From the NCBI RefSeq assembly GCF_024347435.1, contig NZ_AP025480.1:3224001-3288000 (forward strand): a stretch of DNA of 64,000 nucleotides, read 5' to 3'. Shown here in pieces: positions 46,582 through 57,543 of the stretch (the stretch's first letter is position 1; each line of letters starts with the position of its first letter). Under the pieces are notes generated by a model. That model saw nothing but the letters and a program-made list of their open reading frames with translations. It was not told the origin of the DNA and ran no database searches. Origin of the DNA: Vibrio cyclitrophicus. Its GTDB lineage: Bacteria > Pseudomonadota > Gammaproteobacteria > Enterobacterales > Vibrionaceae. The translations under genes were made by a program, and so were the position numbers.

Positions 46582-47587
46582 AACGACGGCGTACTACCGT
46601 CACTGTTTCTCGATTACTACTATAGAAAAGCGACCGTATACGTACACGTGACTGCTCAACTAATACCTCTGCATCTAGCTCAAAATAGGCGCTATCTACA
46701 GTTAAATATGCTTTCGCTTTCTTGCTAACTTCGGCACTCACACCGACAATGGCAGACTCCGCCATAAATGCATCTACCGTATCCCAACCATCAAATGGGC
46801 GTTTATCTATCAGCTGTTTAGCATCCGATTCACTTAAGCCCGGCGCGAACATCGCTTCCAATAAAGGCGCCTGATTTTCCGTGAGTGTATTCACATTCAA
46901 TCGGAAGTCGTCGGTTGGTAAAGCGCAAACCAAAGGGCGAACTTTATTCATCACATCACCGGTAACCTGATACACCGCTCGTAGCTCCGATTCATCGGCC
47001 ATTAAACCATTGGCCGCCAAATACGATGGCTTCATCGCTTCATAGGTGCTGTCTTCTACGCCAGACGAAGAAGTGGTTCGGGTATCAGCATCAACAAACT
47101 CCCAGCTTGAATTCGCGATAACCTCAGCCTGATAAGGGTCAATATCTTGGTTTTCCAATAAGGTTTGCCAAACTGTCACTAAATAAGGTGTTTGGTTACT
47201 TGAAGTTGTCGTAACACCCGCTAGCGCATTAAGATTAAAGCAAGCCTGCGCATCCACGATACGGCCTTTGACTTGCCCATAATCTAATGGATAGACCTGC
47301 TCCTCTAACGCCCATGGTTGGCTTAGATTCACAGTATCACTGTCTTTATAGCTTTGCCTAATACCGTCTTGTACAAGCGCTTCTACACCAATGCTATACC
47401 AGTAAGCTTGTTGGTAATTTAACTGATTACCAACGCGTTTGAATTGAGTAAACAGACGCTCAGACATACTGCCTGCAATGGTTGCCATGATCGCCAATAG
47501 CATCAAAATAACGATCAATGCTACACCGCGTTGTTTACGCCCTATGACCGAACGTCTCTTAGCAGGACGATTGATTCGATTAGCCAT
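46538..47587 (-). CDS. gspK: Type II secretion minor pseudopilin K
   Basis: GspK caps the pseudopilus tip with GspI and GspJ. Seen: a prepilin-like leader with [22 protein letters not shown] (cleavage after Gly; GspK lacks the +5 glutamate as is known for it), and a large periplasmic domain with LNALAG and NVNTLT-type motifs. ATG 47587 has GAGG seven bases upstream and overlaps gspJ by eight bases, giving 349 residues; the upstream in-frame extension is not supported. Confidence 0.93.
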   Translation of the reverse strand: MANRINRPAKRRSVIGRKQRGVALIVILMLLAIMATIAGSMSERLFTQFKRVGNQLNYQQAYWYSIGVEALVQDGIRQSYKDSDTVNLSQPWALEEQVYPLDYGQVKGRIVDAQACFNLNALAGVTTTSSNQTPYLVTVWQTLLENQDIDPYQAEVIANSSWEFVDADTRTTSSSGVEDSTYEAMKPSYLAANGLMADESELRAVYQVTGDVMNKVRPLVCALPTDDFRLNVNTLTENQAPLLEAMFAPGLSESDAKQLIDKRPFDGWDTVDAFMAESAIVGVSAEVSKKAKAYLTVDSAYFELDAEVLVEQSRVRIRSLFYSSNRETVTVVRRRFGGISERVSDRSTE

Positions 47588-48314
47588 TGCTGTCCTCACT
47601 ACTTGAAGAGTCATCAGCTTGGTCTAACGTACCACTAGGCGTAAGATAAACACGTTCTATCTCACCATAATCTTTCAATGTTAGCTTGAGTCTTACCGCT
47701 TTAGGCAGAGACTTATCAGTTTGCCACTCTTTCCCCCAACGACTGCCGTCATAAAACTCGAACTCCAAGCTTTCGACATCATCAAGTAAGGGAGTCATCA
47801 CGCCTTGCTGGCCTGCTGGTGTATCTGGGTAGCGCCACCATACTCGCTCAAGCGTTTCTTCTTTGATGCGGTAACCCACTTTAGTCACCTCACCTCGAGG
47901 GAACTGCTGCTGCGGGTTATGCCAACCCAAACGAGTAAACATGATGCCAACACTGTCGGAATCCAGTAAATACTCTTTCAATAAGATCAGCTTAGATGAT
48001 GCTTCTTCACCATCGGTGCGAAATTGTCTCGCTGCCATCTGACGAAAATCATTATCTAAAATGACCAAGCTACGCTGTAATTGATTCAAGCGCGCACTGC
48101 GTTCAATTGAGATTTCATTACTTCGTTGAACTTGGTTTACCACTTGATAAGCCGCCATGCTTAACGTGGCAAAGATAGCGATCGAGACCAAAACTTCGAT
48201 TAAGGTAAAGCCTCTCCCTTTCGAGGATAGTCTTTGTTTGCGTGACAGACACTTAGATGAAGCCTTAGCTGATGGCTTGACCCTACTTAACGACATGCTC
48301 TTATTTGACAACAT
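47580..48314 (-). CDS. gspJ: Type II secretion minor pseudopilin J
   Basis: GspJ is a minor pseudopilin of the tip complex. Seen: a leader ending KGRG, the cleavage site before [13 protein letters not shown] with Glu+5, then the C-terminal domain with the motif [12 protein letters not shown]. 244 residues from ATG 48314, which overlaps the gspI stop; ATG 48296 (seventh residue) is also possible. The leader is long (about 35 residues) even so. Same operon. Confidence 0.92.
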   Translation of the reverse strand: MLSNKSMSLSRVKPSAKASSKCLSRKQRLSSKGRGFTLIEVLVSIAIFATLSMAAYQVVNQVQRSNEISIERSARLNQLQRSLVILDNDFRQMAARQFRTDGEEASSKLILLKEYLLDSDSVGIMFTRLGWHNPQQQFPRGEVTKVGYRIKEETLERVWWRYPDTPAGQQGVMTPLLDDVESLEFEFYDGSRWGKEWQTDKSLPKAVRLKLTLKDYGEIERVYLTPSGTLDQADDSSSSEDSNG

Positions 48315-48696
48315 AGCTGCGCACCGTAACCACTGGAGAGGCCTTCTTACTGGTTGCCGCGCTTACATCAAACGCCTTTAACAAATCACCGCTAGTATCA
48401 ATTGGCGTCACTTTCCAGAACCACTCTCTTCCTGCTAACTCTTGCGTGCCCTGCGCTTTTTTAAGCTTGTCAGGATGCAGCATGACGAGAGCCATTTGAT
48501 TGTCTACTACCATAGCTGCGAAGGTTTTTTCTTCTAGATAGCTAAGGGTATTAATGTGCTGAGTGACGGCACGAATAACACTGATCGCTGCCGTTGCGAA
48601 AATAGCGAGCGCAACTAATACTTCAAGCAGGGTCATTCCTCGAGAACCAAGAGTCATACCACGAGAACGATAAGGAGAGCCGTTATTCCTCTTCAT
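48301..48696 (-). CDS. gspI: Type II secretion minor pseudopilin I
   Basis: GspI starts assembly of the pseudopilus tip. Seen: ATG 48696 with GGAG six bases upstream, a leader ending SRG, and mature start MTLLEVLVALAIFATAA with Glu+5; 131 residues. The leader holds a tandem duplication: SRGMTLG then SRGMTLL. Only the second copy has Glu+5, so cleavage is expected after Gly20. The reading frame stays open further upstream in gspH but is not needed. It overlaps gspH by 14 bases. Confidence 0.92.
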   Translation of the reverse strand: MKRNNGSPYRSRGMTLGSRGMTLLEVLVALAIFATAAISVIRAVTQHINTLSYLEEKTFAAMVVDNQMALVMLHPDKLKKAQGTQELAGREWFWKVTPIDTSGDLLKAFDVSAATSKKASPVVTVRSYVVK

Positions 48697-49276
48697 CTTC
48701 TTCTCCTGGCTCAAGCAATCGAATAACGCCATTATCCAACACTCGAATGCGCCAACCATCTTGTATGGTGTCACCTGTATTTGGATAAAACGACAGCACA
48801 AATGGTGTCATTTCAGCACTCGATAAGATGTAGATCTGTGGTGGCTTAGGCTTTTTTTCCTCTTCAAGATCAGCAAACATATCTTCATCAAACAGGCTTC
48901 CTGGATTGAATAACCGATCATCGTCTTCCCATGCGCCACCACCTAAGGTCAGTGACAATGCGAGATCTTCTGGTAATTCAGTTAAAGAGGGGATTTTTTC
49001 GAACTCAGTTTCTTGCCAGCCATCAGACTTCAAAGTCATCAGAACGTAAGTCGATTTCTTTTCATCAACACGAACACCAAAATCTAAGCCACTCAAAATA
49101 GCCTCTTCATTAAGCAACTGAATTCGTTGATAAAAGCTGTGGGCATATTTTTTGGCGACGTCTTTACTATTGGTAGGTATGGTCGCGATCACTGCGACCG
49201 CCGTTACTGACAGTAATACCAACACCAAAAGAATCTCAATCAAGGTGAAACCTGGCTGTGTTTGCTTAGTTTTCAC
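48683..49276 (-). CDS. gspH: Type II secretion minor pseudopilin H
   Basis: GspH is a minor pseudopilin that joins the tip to the shaft. Seen: leader MKTKQTQPG, cleavage before FTLIEILLVLVLLSV (Glu+5), then a beta-rich domain. 197 residues. The middle has a long acidic insert (about residues 125-150, DEDMFADLEEEKKPKPP) and the tail is very acidic (GEEDEEE), so it is longer than E. coli-type GspH. Followed directly by gspI. Confidence 0.9.
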   Translation of the reverse strand: MKTKQTQPGFTLIEILLVLVLLSVTAVAVIATIPTNSKDVAKKYAHSFYQRIQLLNEEAILSGLDFGVRVDEKKSTYVLMTLKSDGWQETEFEKIPSLTELPEDLALSLTLGGGAWEDDDRLFNPGSLFDEDMFADLEEEKKPKPPQIYILSSAEMTPFVLSFYPNTGDTIQDGWRIRVLDNGVIRLLEPGEEDEEE

Positions 49277-49372
49277 CTTGTAGACTCCATCTGTTTACGT
49301 CCAACCATCAATAACGTTTCAAGCTCAATAACTTATCAACCAACAGGAACGAATCAAACAACAAGCCGAAGC

Positions 49373-49816
49373 TTATTGGAAATCCTGCATGTTCCAGTTG
49401 CCGATATCTGCAGCAATCCCTTCACCACCTTCTTGGCCATCAGCACCAAGTGTGAAGATATCGATAGTGCCGTTATCACCAGGGCTTAGGTATTGGTACT
49501 CGTTACCCCATGGGTCGTTTGGCAAACGCTTGATGTAACCGCCGTCACGGTAGTTACGAGGCTCTGGGCTGCTTGGCTTGGAAACCAATGCATCAAGGCC
49601 TTGATCCGTTGTTGGGTAAACGCTGTTATCCAGTTTGTACATATCCAGCGCGTTCTCTAGCGCCACGATATCAGTGATCGCTTTCTGTTGATCAGCCTTC
49701 TCTTTGTTACCCAATAGGTTAGGTACAACAAAGCTCGCCAATACGCCGAGGATAACCACAACAACCATCACTTCTAGTAGGGTAAAGCCTGATTGTTTCT
49801 TCATTTTATTTTTCAT
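49373..49816 (-). CDS. gspG: Type II secretion major pseudopilin G
   Basis: GspG is the main subunit of the pseudopilus. Seen: leader MKNKMKKQSG, cleavage before FTLLEVMVVVVILGVLAS (Glu+5), the long N-terminal helix, and the C-terminal calcium-binding region LGADGQEGGEG plus IGNW. 147 residues from ATG 49816; a longer in-frame start at 49828 adds MEKT. The 87 bases between it and gspF, and 96 bases to gspH, are wider than other gaps in the operon. Confidence 0.95.
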   Translation of the reverse strand: MKNKMKKQSGFTLLEVMVVVVILGVLASFVVPNLLGNKEKADQQKAITDIVALENALDMYKLDNSVYPTTDQGLDALVSKPSSPEPRNYRDGGYIKRLPNDPWGNEYQYLSPGDNGTIDIFTLGADGQEGGEGIAADIGNWNMQDFQ

Positions 49817-49903
49817 TGTTTTCTCCAAATTACAGACAACGAGTGAAGGTAATAGTGTCCTTGTTCTCGCTCATCCAAAAACTAACGTCTTATGAGCAGT
49901 TGG

Positions 49904-51124
49904 TTAACCACTCATCAAATTATTCATTTCAAGCATCGGCATCAGCGTCGCCATCACAATGAACAGCACTAAGCCTGCCATCAAAGCGATAAGTGCTGGC
50001 GTAAAAATACCTAGCGCGATATTCACGGTCGACTCAAAGCTTTGGTCTTGGTTATCCGCCGCTCTTGTCAGCATCTGTTCCAGCTGGCCACTCTGCTCAC
50101 CACTGGCAATCATATGCAGCATCATCGGTGGGAAGAGTTTGGTTTGATCGAGCGCTTTACGCAGGCTTGCCCCTTCTCTAACACTGTCTGATGCCTGCAG
50201 TACTTGTTGCTTCACATGGTGATTCGACATCACATCCACCGCAACCTTCATCCCTTCAAGAATAGGAATCGCACTCGAGGTACAAATAGAGAGTGTTCGA
50301 GCAAAACGAGAGGTATTGATCCCTTTCGCTATTTTACCAATCAGCGGGATACTCAATAATTTTCGATCCCAACTCATACGAACGCCCGGCTTTTTCAGTG
50401 CCGTCTTAATCAGAACAATCACACCAACAGTTAACAACAGTAATTGGATGCCCCAATCCTGGATAAATTCACTCGATGCTAATAAAAATTGTGTCGATTG
50501 CGGAAGTTCTTGGCCCATTTGAATAATGGGTTCAACGATCTTAGGTACTACCGTTGCTAATAGGAAAGAGACAATCGTCACCGCAAACACCACCAGCACA
50601 ATCGGGTAGATCATCGCTTGCAGTAACTTAGAGCGCATCTTTTGACGATTTTCCGCGTAATCAGCTAATCGCTCCAATACCGCATCTAAGTGCCCTGATT
50701 TTTCGCCCGCCGCAACCATGGCTCTGAACAGTTCATCAAAGATATGTGGATAATCTGACAAGCTATCGGCTAACGAGTAACCTTCCGTCACTTTAGAGCG
50801 GACGGCAAGTAACATAGTTCGAATACGTGGTTTTTCCGATTGCTCGGCGACCGCTTTTAAACATTCTTCCAACGGCATACCAGATTGAACAAGCGTTGAT
50901 ATTTGACGCGTAATCAAAGCAAGATCAGGTGTACTGATACCACGCTTAAAACTGGTCGAAGGTTGAGAGCCTTTGGCATTTTTTGCCTTGGCTTCAGTCA
51001 TCTCAACCGGCATTAAGCCTTGCTCTTTTAAGCGCTGGCGAGCCTGGCGAGCGTTATCCGCTTCAATAGACCCCTTTTTACTTTTACCTTTAGCATCCAG
51101 CGCTTTGTATTCAAATGCCGCCAT
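49904..51124 (-). CDS. gspF: Type II secretion inner-membrane platform protein F
   Basis: GspF is the polytopic platform protein around which the pseudopilus is thought to rotate. Seen: N-terminal cytoplasmic part (MAAFEYKALDAKGKSKKGSIEADNARQARQRL), two T2SF domains each with a LERLADY/MLTRAAD-type helix, and three membrane segments (about 170-190, 220-240, 375-398). 406 residues. It follows gspE with a one-base gap. Confidence 0.95.
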   Translation of the reverse strand: MAAFEYKALDAKGKSKKGSIEADNARQARQRLKEQGLMPVEMTEAKAKNAKGSQPSTSFKRGISTPDLALITRQISTLVQSGMPLEECLKAVAEQSEKPRIRTMLLAVRSKVTEGYSLADSLSDYPHIFDELFRAMVAAGEKSGHLDAVLERLADYAENRQKMRSKLLQAMIYPIVLVVFAVTIVSFLLATVVPKIVEPIIQMGQELPQSTQFLLASSEFIQDWGIQLLLLTVGVIVLIKTALKKPGVRMSWDRKLLSIPLIGKIAKGINTSRFARTLSICTSSAIPILEGMKVAVDVMSNHHVKQQVLQASDSVREGASLRKALDQTKLFPPMMLHMIASGEQSGQLEQMLTRAADNQDQSFESTVNIALGIFTPALIALMAGLVLFIVMATLMPMLEMNNLMSG

Positions 51125-51125
51125 A

Positions 51126-52628
51126 CTAGACTTCCTTGGTAACGCGCATCACTTCTTCTAGGGACGTTATCCCTTTCAGAACTTTACTTAAGCCGTCATC
51201 TCTAATGCTTGGTGTCGTGCTACGAATAGCTTTTTCAATCGCCTGTTCACCTGCTTCGCTATGAATCAGCTCTTGGACTGAATCATCAATCATCAACAGT
51301 TCATGAATACCGGTACGGCCTCGATAACCTTTATGGCCGCACGCTTCACAACCTTTCGCATGGTAAAGCGTCAGGCTCTCTTTCTTCTTCAATCCAAACA
51401 GTTTTTTCTGTTCTTTGTCGGCTTCATAAGGCTCTTTGCAGTCGTTACACAAAGTACGAACCAAACGCTGAGCCAAAACACCCAGCAGCGAAGAAGAGAT
51501 TAAGAAAGGTTCAATGCCCATATCACGTAGACGCGTGATCGCACCAATTGCTGTATTGGTGTGAAGGGTCGACATAACTAAGTGACCCGTCAAAGAGGCC
51601 TGAACAGCGATCTCAGCGGTCTCTAAGTCACGTATCTCACCAATCATAACCACATCGGGATCTTGACGAAGAATGGCACGTAAACCGCGCGCAAAGGTCA
51701 TATCAACCTTAGGGTTCACTTGGGTTTGGCCAATACCATCAATATCAAATTCGATTGGGTCTTCAACGGTAAGGATATTTCGCTCATTGCTGTTGAGCTC
51801 TTGCAGGCCAGCATACAGGGTTGTTGATTTACCCGAACCCGTAGGGCCGGTCACCAAGATTATGCCATGTGGGCGCTGAATCAGCTTACGGAAGTTCTCG
51901 TGGTTTTCTGCGGTCATGCCTAAGCTGTGCAAGTCTAAGCGAGTCGCGTTTTTGTCCAACAGACGCATTACCACACGCTCACCATGTGAAGAAGGCATGG
52001 TTGAGACACGAACATCTACCGCACGACCACCGATACGCAGAGATATACGGCCATCTTGTGGCACGCGTTTTTCCGCAATATCCAGTTTAGCCATAACCTT
52101 TACACGTGAAACCAATAGCGGAGCCAGTTTACGGCTTGGCGCTAGAACATCACGCAACACACCGTCAACTCGGAAACGGATACAGAGTGACTTTTCAAAA
52201 GTTTCGATGTGTATATCCGAAGCGCCTTCTTTGATCGCCTCTCCCAACATCGCATTGATTAATTTGATGATAGGTGCATCGTCTTCCGATTCGAGTAGAT
52301 CTTCATCTTGGGGCAGTTCTTCTGCCAATGAGAAGAAATCATCACTGTCAGCACCGATGTCTTCCATTAACTGCCGCGCTTCTGACGAATCACGTTGATA
52401 AGCATCGGTCAGTTTTTTATCAAACTCTTCTGCTGTAATAGCTTCTGGAGTAAAGCCATTTTTGACAACGCGGCTTACTTCAATGATCGCAGCTGATTTC
52501 AGTGGCTCAACATAATAAAGCACTGGCGCACGTTCAGGGTGCTGATATTCCAACACCATCTTGTAGCGATTCGCAAAGCTAAACGGTAAACGCTGATAAG
52601 TGCGTGCCGCCCCTACCAATTCAGACAT
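51126..52628 (-). CDS. gspE: Type II secretion ATPase E
   Basis: GspE is the cytoplasmic ATPase driving secretion. Seen: N1 domain (residues 1-95, with [15 protein letters not shown]), N2, Walker [11 protein letters not shown], Asp box [11 protein letters not shown], Walker [14 protein letters not shown], His box STLHTN, and a tetracysteine zinc motif CNDC...CEAC. 500 residues, matching Vibrio EpsE. Its ATG overlaps the gspD stop (TAATG). Confidence 0.96.
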   Translation of the reverse strand: MSELVGAARTYQRLPFSFANRYKMVLEYQHPERAPVLYYVEPLKSAAIIEVSRVVKNGFTPEAITAEEFDKKLTDAYQRDSSEARQLMEDIGADSDDFFSLAEELPQDEDLLESEDDAPIIKLINAMLGEAIKEGASDIHIETFEKSLCIRFRVDGVLRDVLAPSRKLAPLLVSRVKVMAKLDIAEKRVPQDGRISLRIGGRAVDVRVSTMPSSHGERVVMRLLDKNATRLDLHSLGMTAENHENFRKLIQRPHGIILVTGPTGSGKSTTLYAGLQELNSNERNILTVEDPIEFDIDGIGQTQVNPKVDMTFARGLRAILRQDPDVVMIGEIRDLETAEIAVQASLTGHLVMSTLHTNTAIGAITRLRDMGIEPFLISSSLLGVLAQRLVRTLCNDCKEPYEADKEQKKLFGLKKKESLTLYHAKGCEACGHKGYRGRTGIHELLMIDDSVQELIHSEAGEQAIEKAIRSTTPSIRDDGLSKVLKGITSLEEVMRVTKEV

Positions 52629-54652
52629 TATTCTGTTTCCATTTGATCGATGAAGGCTTGGATTTCAGCCGGGTGATTCATATCGGCACCAAATTTAGGC
52701 AATACCGGGATATTATCGTCATCCAGCAGCTTCAAACCTTGTTCAGACTTGTATAACTGCTCAGCACGAATGAAGTTGTACTTACGCTGAGTGATACCGT
52801 CGGCTGTCATGCCATCACGGATGATGGTTGGCTTGATGAAAACCATTAGGTTCTTTTTCTCAACCTGAGTACTGGTTGATTTAAACAGGTGTCCAAGTAC
52901 TGGGATGTCACCCAAGAACGGCACCTTAGACTCACTTTCCAGTGCACGCTCATCAATCAAGCCACCCAGCACCAACATTTGACCGTCTTGAACAATCACA
53001 GACGTGTTCAGTTGACGCTTAGCAAAACGAACATCAACTGCACCATTGGCGCCCAATACGTTAGAGACTTCTTGTTCTATTTGCAGCTGAACCGAGTCAC
53101 CTTCGTTGATTTGTGGCACCACTTTAAGCTTGATACCCACTTCTTTACGTTCAACCGTTTGGAATGGGTTGTCGTTGCTTGAACCTGCGGTAGAACCGGT
53201 TAGAACAGGCACTTCCTCACCCACAATGAATGAAGCCTCGCCATTGTCCATAACCGTGATACTTGGAGAAGATAGGATGTTTGAGTTTGAGTCGGTCGCA
53301 ACCGCGCTGATCAACGCTGTCCAATCACCCATAACAACACTCATTGCGGCGCCATTAACGCCAGAAAGAGCAGATGCCAAGGTAGAATAGTCACCCGATT
53401 CAGTGGTGGTTTCATTACGTTGGAAGTCACCATTGTCATCATAAACGGCAGTGGTCGTTTCAGTGTCTTTGGCTTCTTCCAAACCAACCATCACGCCACC
53501 AATCGATGCACCAGTGTTACCATACTGAATCACGGCACCAGTATCTAGGTTGCCCCACTGCACGCCAAGGTTAATGCCGTCACCTTCAGCCATCTCGACA
53601 ATTAAGGCTTCGATCAACACTTGGGCACGACGAATATCCAACTGCGCGATAACGTCTTGCAGCGCGTTCATGATGTCTGGTTGTGCGGTAATGACCAACG
53701 AGTTGGTATCACTGTGGGCTGAGATCATGACTTGATTACGTTGCGATGAACTGCCTTTAGTTGAAGATTGTTTCTCTGACTGCAAGTTGTCCGATACGCC
53801 TTTCAACACATCGACAAGATCTTCCGCTTTTGCGTATTTAAGGTAGATAACTTGGTTGTTACCTTTGGTCGCCATCTCTACATCAAGCTGTTCAATCAGC
53901 TTTCTTAAACGGCTACGTACCTTTGGGTCACCGGAAATAAGAATTGCATTAGTACGCTCATCGGCAACCAATTTAGGCTGTAGGAATGCAGGTGTGTTTT
54001 TAGCATCGGTGGTTTTACTCAGAGCATCAACAATACGAACCATTTCTGCCGCCGATGCATTCTTTAGCTCAACGACTTCAATCTCTTTATCACCCGCTTG
54101 GTCAACACGCTTGATGATTTCTGCTAAACGGTTCACTACCGCCGCACGACCGGTAATCAAGATGATATTGGCAGGATCGTAGTGCACAACGTTACCCGCA
54201 CCGGCATTATCGTTCAATTGACGAAGCAAAGGAGAAAGTTCACGAACCGAGACATTACGAACCGTCACAACACGCGTGACTACACTGTCGCCTGTGATCG
54301 AATCACGATCACCAACAACGGGAATTGCTGAGGTTTTAGAATCTTTGGCTTTGATGATCTTAAGAACGCCTGAGTCCATTTCAACGACCGCGTAGCCATA
54401 CACTTCTAATACGTTTAGGAAGAAGCTGTAATATTGCTCTTCATTGAGTACGTCATAGCTACGTACATCAATTTTACCGCGCACCGATGGGTCAACGATG
54501 ATCGTCTTCTCTAGGTTGCGGCCAACAATATTAATAAACTCTTGAATGTCAGTGCCCTTAAAGCTGGCACTAAAATCACTAGCGATGGCTGCGGGTGTGC
54601 AGATTAAGCTTCCTGCCAGTAACCATGCACTTTTCTTAAACCAATGCTTCAC
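52628..54652 (-). CDS. gspD: Type II secretion secretin D
   Basis: GspD forms the outer-membrane channel as a 15-mer. Seen: signal peptide ([24 protein letters not shown]), N0 domain with [22 protein letters not shown]1-N3 repeats ([18 protein letters not shown] and similar), and the secretin domain with VPVLTGS and LVLGGLI. 674 residues. It ends with a short helix that could form the pilotin-binding S domain. It follows gspC by 41 bases. This is the second gene of the operon. Confidence 0.96.
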   Translation of the reverse strand: MKHWFKKSAWLLAGSLICTPAAIASDFSASFKGTDIQEFINIVGRNLEKTIIVDPSVRGKIDVRSYDVLNEEQYYSFFLNVLEVYGYAVVEMDSGVLKIIKAKDSKTSAIPVVGDRDSITGDSVVTRVVTVRNVSVRELSPLLRQLNDNAGAGNVVHYDPANIILITGRAAVVNRLAEIIKRVDQAGDKEIEVVELKNASAAEMVRIVDALSKTTDAKNTPAFLQPKLVADERTNAILISGDPKVRSRLRKLIEQLDVEMATKGNNQVIYLKYAKAEDLVDVLKGVSDNLQSEKQSSTKGSSSQRNQVMISAHSDTNSLVITAQPDIMNALQDVIAQLDIRRAQVLIEALIVEMAEGDGINLGVQWGNLDTGAVIQYGNTGASIGGVMVGLEEAKDTETTTAVYDDNGDFQRNETTTESGDYSTLASALSGVNGAAMSVVMGDWTALISAVATDSNSNILSSPSITVMDNGEASFIVGEEVPVLTGSTAGSSNDNPFQTVERKEVGIKLKVVPQINEGDSVQLQIEQEVSNVLGANGAVDVRFAKRQLNTSVIVQDGQMLVLGGLIDERALESESKVPFLGDIPVLGHLFKSTSTQVEKKNLMVFIKPTIIRDGMTADGITQRKYNFIRAEQLYKSEQGLKLLDDDNIPVLPKFGADMNHPAEIQAFIDQMETE

Positions 54653-54693
54653 GTATTTCTCCTACACTTTCGTCTGTCTTCAGACGCAAAGTT

Positions 54694-55617
54694 TTAAAAT
54701 TCAATAAACACTTCATGTTGTTGTCCATCTCTCTCGACCACGAGGTTTAGCTCTGTCAGATCGGAAATGGAACGGAATATGTTGCCCATCGCTGCGGGGT
54801 CTGTCAGGTCTTGCCCATTTAACTGAGTAGCAATATCTCCGTTTTGGAGCCCAACAGAGTTAAAAAGTTCTGAATCTTTGCCAGGGCTCACACGATAACC
54901 AATAACTTTATCGTCACGCTTCACCTGAGACAGTCGAACATATTGGAAGATTTGTTGTGGATCTTGCATTATCTTCGCTTTAATTTCGTCTAGCTTCTCT
55001 TCTTCGGAAGCGGGGTTATTGCCACGAACAGAAGAAGTGGTACGAGGTGGCGCAGGTGCTGATACCGCTAAACGCTTGTACTCAATCCCTTCAAGCATCA
55101 ATGTTTCATCTCGCCCTGAGTTATCGATGATCACGCGATCCACTAATACCGCTTTTAACTTAGCTCGCGTACCTTCAATCTCTTCGTTAATGCCGTAAGT
55201 TGCTTGCGTGCCACGATTCGCGATCACCGCTAAGCTCAATTTTGGATTAGAGCTGGCGACAGCGCCCACCAAAACTAGGTTTAATCGTGTCTTAGGTGCA
55301 TCTTGGATAACTTGCTGTTTAACAACAGGAGCTGTGGTTGGGTTATAGGCACCAAACATGTTGCTCTGCTGTAGGGAAGAAATATCGAGGGTCGATTGAG
55401 GAGAGGAAGACGATGAAGCTGTTGCTTTCCAAGGCACAACGGTTTGCTCGGCAGGTTCAATAAACCACGCAAGCTGTCCTAAAATCCATGCTGAAGCTGC
55501 AATCAACAAACAACACGTCACTAGGCTTAGTTTTTGCTGAAATACAAATCCATTCTCTAATAAGCGGCTCAACACAGGTGAATTTCCCATGCGACTTTTG
55601 AGCTCTAAAAAGTTCAC
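54694..55617 (-). CDS. gspC: Type II secretion protein C
   Basis: GspC couples the secretin to the inner platform. Seen: cytoplasmic start, membrane segment (about residues 32-53), a homology-region domain (about 105-185, with TRLNLVLVGAVASSNPKLSLAVI), and a C-terminal PDZ domain (YRVSPGKDSELFNSVGLQNGDIATQLNG). 307 residues. First gene of the operon; its start is 290 bases from hslR, and the spacer 55618-55774 shows no clear promoter. The PDZ form is typical of Vibrio EpsC. Confidence 0.94.
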   Translation of the reverse strand: MNFLELKSRMGNSPVLSRLLENGFVFQQKLSLVTCCLLIAASAWILGQLAWFIEPAEQTVVPWKATASSSSSPQSTLDISSLQQSNMFGAYNPTTAPVVKQQVIQDAPKTRLNLVLVGAVASSNPKLSLAVIANRGTQATYGINEEIEGTRAKLKAVLVDRVIIDNSGRDETLMLEGIEYKRLAVSAPAPPRTTSSVRGNNPASEEEKLDEIKAKIMQDPQQIFQYVRLSQVKRDDKVIGYRVSPGKDSELFNSVGLQNGDIATQLNGQDLTDPAAMGNIFRSISDLTELNLVVERDGQQHEVFIEF

Positions 55618-55774
55618 TTCCCTTGCCCCTTTTCATGACGACAAACGCTGCAAATCATTAAACTTTCAGCCTTTTTATTCATTCGTTCGATACCGAGCTT
55701 ATTTAAGCATAAGATCTCGAACTATATCATAGCAAATCGATAAAACGGCATTACATGGCTATTTTGTAATATGA

Positions 55775-55803
55775 CTTGAAAAAAATGCCAACCGCCTCCA
55801 CTT
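55775..55803 (+). promoter_or_regulatory. Candidate sigma32 promoter of hslR-hslO
   Basis: CTTGAAA (55775-55781), 14 bases, CTCCACTT (55796-55803). The sigma32 consensus is CTTGAAA-N13-15-CCCCATNT. Expression of hslR and hslO is heat-induced in E. coli. The leader to hslR would be about 100 bases. Confidence 0.5.
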
Positions 55804-55907
55804 TAAGCTTCTACTTAATGTGATAAGCATCATCAAAAAAACATGTTGCGCACTGTTCATTACAGTTAAACCGCATTCATTTCTCACTTAATAAGGCACA
55901 GCCCTAT

Positions 55908-56294
55908 ATGAAAACTGCTAATGAAGCTGTCAGACTCGATAAATGGTTGTGGGCAGCTCGTTTTTACAAAACCCGGTCTATTGCTCGCAACATGGTCGAT
56001 GGTGGCAAAGTCCACTATAATGGTCAGCGCAGCAAACCAAGTAAAATTGTCGAACTTGGGGCCGTGATTACACTGCGTCAAGGTAATGAAGAAAAAACGG
56101 TGACAATCGAGAAAATCTCGGCTCATCGTGGCGGAGCTCCGATCGCCCAAACCCTCTATGCAGAAACCACCGAGAGCGTGGCAAAAAGAGAAGAGTTTGC
56201 AGCACAACGTAAGCTGAATGCTCATAGCCCAGCACCTGAACGTCGCCCAGATAAAAAGCAACGTCGTGACATTATCAAGTTCAAGAATCAATAA
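55908..56294 (+). CDS. hslR: Heat-shock ribosome-associated protein Hsp15
   Basis: HslR binds stalled 50S subunits that carry tRNA and helps release them during heat shock. Seen: an S4 RNA-binding domain (RLDKWLWAARFYKTRSIARNMVDGGKVHYNG, residues 8-38) and a basic C-terminal tail (RRPDKKQRRDIIKF). 128 residues. It precedes hslO by 18 bases in the usual heat-shock pair. Confidence 0.94.
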   Translation: MKTANEAVRLDKWLWAARFYKTRSIARNMVDGGKVHYNGQRSKPSKIVELGAVITLRQGNEEKTVTIEKISAHRGGAPIAQTLYAETTESVAKREEFAAQRKLNAHSPAPERRPDKKQRRDIIKFKNQ

Positions 56295-56312
56295 GCTAGA
56301 AGGAATAGCCAA

Positions 56313-57206
56313 ATGGCAGACCCAATGTCTACAAGTAATGTTTTAAATCGCTACCTATTTGAAGATCTATCAGTACGTGGTGAATTGGTACAAATCGATG
56401 AAGCGTACCAACAGATTATTTCTAGCAAGGAATACCCAGCGCCAGTTCAAAAGCTACTGGGTGAGCTATTGGTTTCAACGACGCTATTAACAGCGACCCT
56501 AAAGTTTGAAGGCTCTATTACCATGCAATTGCAAGGTGATGGCCCAGTATCTCTAGTTGTTATCAATGGCGATCACGACCAAAAGATCCGCGGTGTCGCT
56601 CGCTTTGAAGGCGAGATTGCTGATGATGCTGGCCTACACGACCTAATGGGTAAAGGCCACCTAGTGATCACCATCGATCCTAAGAAAGGTGAACGTTACC
56701 AAGGTATCGTTGGTCTGGAAGGCGAAACGCTTGCTGACGTTCTTGAAGGTTACTTTGCTAACTCAGAACAGCTTAAGACTCGTCTATGGCTGCGCACTGG
56801 CGAACATGAAGGTAAAGCTCACGCTGCAGGTATGCTTTTACAAGTTATGCCTGACGGCACAGGTACGCCAGATGATTTCGAGCATCTAGAGCAACTAACC
56901 GACACCGTTAAAAACGAAGAGTTGTTCTCTTTAGAAGCTAACGAACTGCTTTACCGTCTATACAACCAAGAGAAGGTTCAGGTATTTACACCTCAACCGG
57001 TTGAGTTCTTCTGTGGCTGTTCACGTGATCGAAGCGCTGCGGCTATCATTACTGTTGCTCAAGAAGAGATTTACGACATTCTAAGCACGGAAGGTAGTGT
57101 GGGACTACACTGCGATTACTGTGGCACAAACTACTCGTTCGACAAAAATGATGTAGATGCTCTTTACGCAGAAGCGGCAGATAAAGGCAGCAATACGGTT
57201 CATTAA
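56313..57206 (+). CDS. hslO: Redox-regulated chaperone Hsp33
   Basis: Hsp33 is a holdase that is active when oxidised. Seen: an N-terminal chaperone domain ([17 protein letters not shown]) with the [10 protein letters not shown] block, and the C-terminal zinc switch: CGC (about residues 233-235) and CDYC (about 266-269), all four cysteines present. 297 residues; the ATG at 56313 has AAGGAA about ten bases upstream, though an ATG at 56325 is possible. Cotranscribed with hslR. A terminator follows. Confidence 0.95.
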   Translation: MADPMSTSNVLNRYLFEDLSVRGELVQIDEAYQQIISSKEYPAPVQKLLGELLVSTTLLTATLKFEGSITMQLQGDGPVSLVVINGDHDQKIRGVARFEGEIADDAGLHDLMGKGHLVITIDPKKGERYQGIVGLEGETLADVLEGYFANSEQLKTRLWLRTGEHEGKAHAAGMLLQVMPDGTGTPDDFEHLEQLTDTVKNEELFSLEANELLYRLYNQEKVQVFTPQPVEFFCGCSRDRSAAAIITVAQEEIYDILSTEGSVGLHCDYCGTNYSFDKNDVDALYAEAADKGSNTVH

Positions 57207-57239
57207 TTTACGGCGTACCAAAAACACGTAATTTACCCC

Positions 57240-57270
57240 AAAAAGGTCAGCACTCAGCTGGCCTTTTTTG
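57240..57270 (+). terminator. Terminator after hslO
   Basis: AAAAAGGTCAGC/GCTGGCCTTTTTT stem with a five-base loop and T run. Confidence 0.92.
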
Positions 57271-57354
57271 TGATCAAAATAGCGCAAACTCCGTAACATC
57301 TCGTAATAAAATCACCGCTTAATTTTAATCAATTAATAATGTTCTCGCCCCTAG

Positions 57355-57368
57355 CGCAAAGGTTTGCG
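57355..57368. promoter_or_regulatory. Palindrome upstream of pckA
   Basis: CGCAAA-GG-TTTGCG is a symmetric 14-mer about 180 bases before pckA. It may be a regulator site. The rest of the 57271-57543 spacer shows no clear consensus site for CRP. Confidence 0.35.
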
Positions 57369-57543
57369 TACAGGATAGACTAGTTGGGCCAATATGTGAC
57401 GAGGCGCTTAAAACCCCAAGGTTAATATGGATATTTTTTGAGCTGTATCCCTGTTTCCCCCGAGCCTCGTTGCTAGCATGGTGAGCAGATAACAATAAAA
57501 AATTATTACAAAATCCCTACAAAATATCCTACAAGGAGCACCT

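Noticed and set aside
57355..57368. CRP site upstream of pckA
   Set aside because: The palindrome CGCAAAGGTTTGCG lacks the TGTGA-N6-TCACA pattern; it is listed only as an unidentified palindrome.
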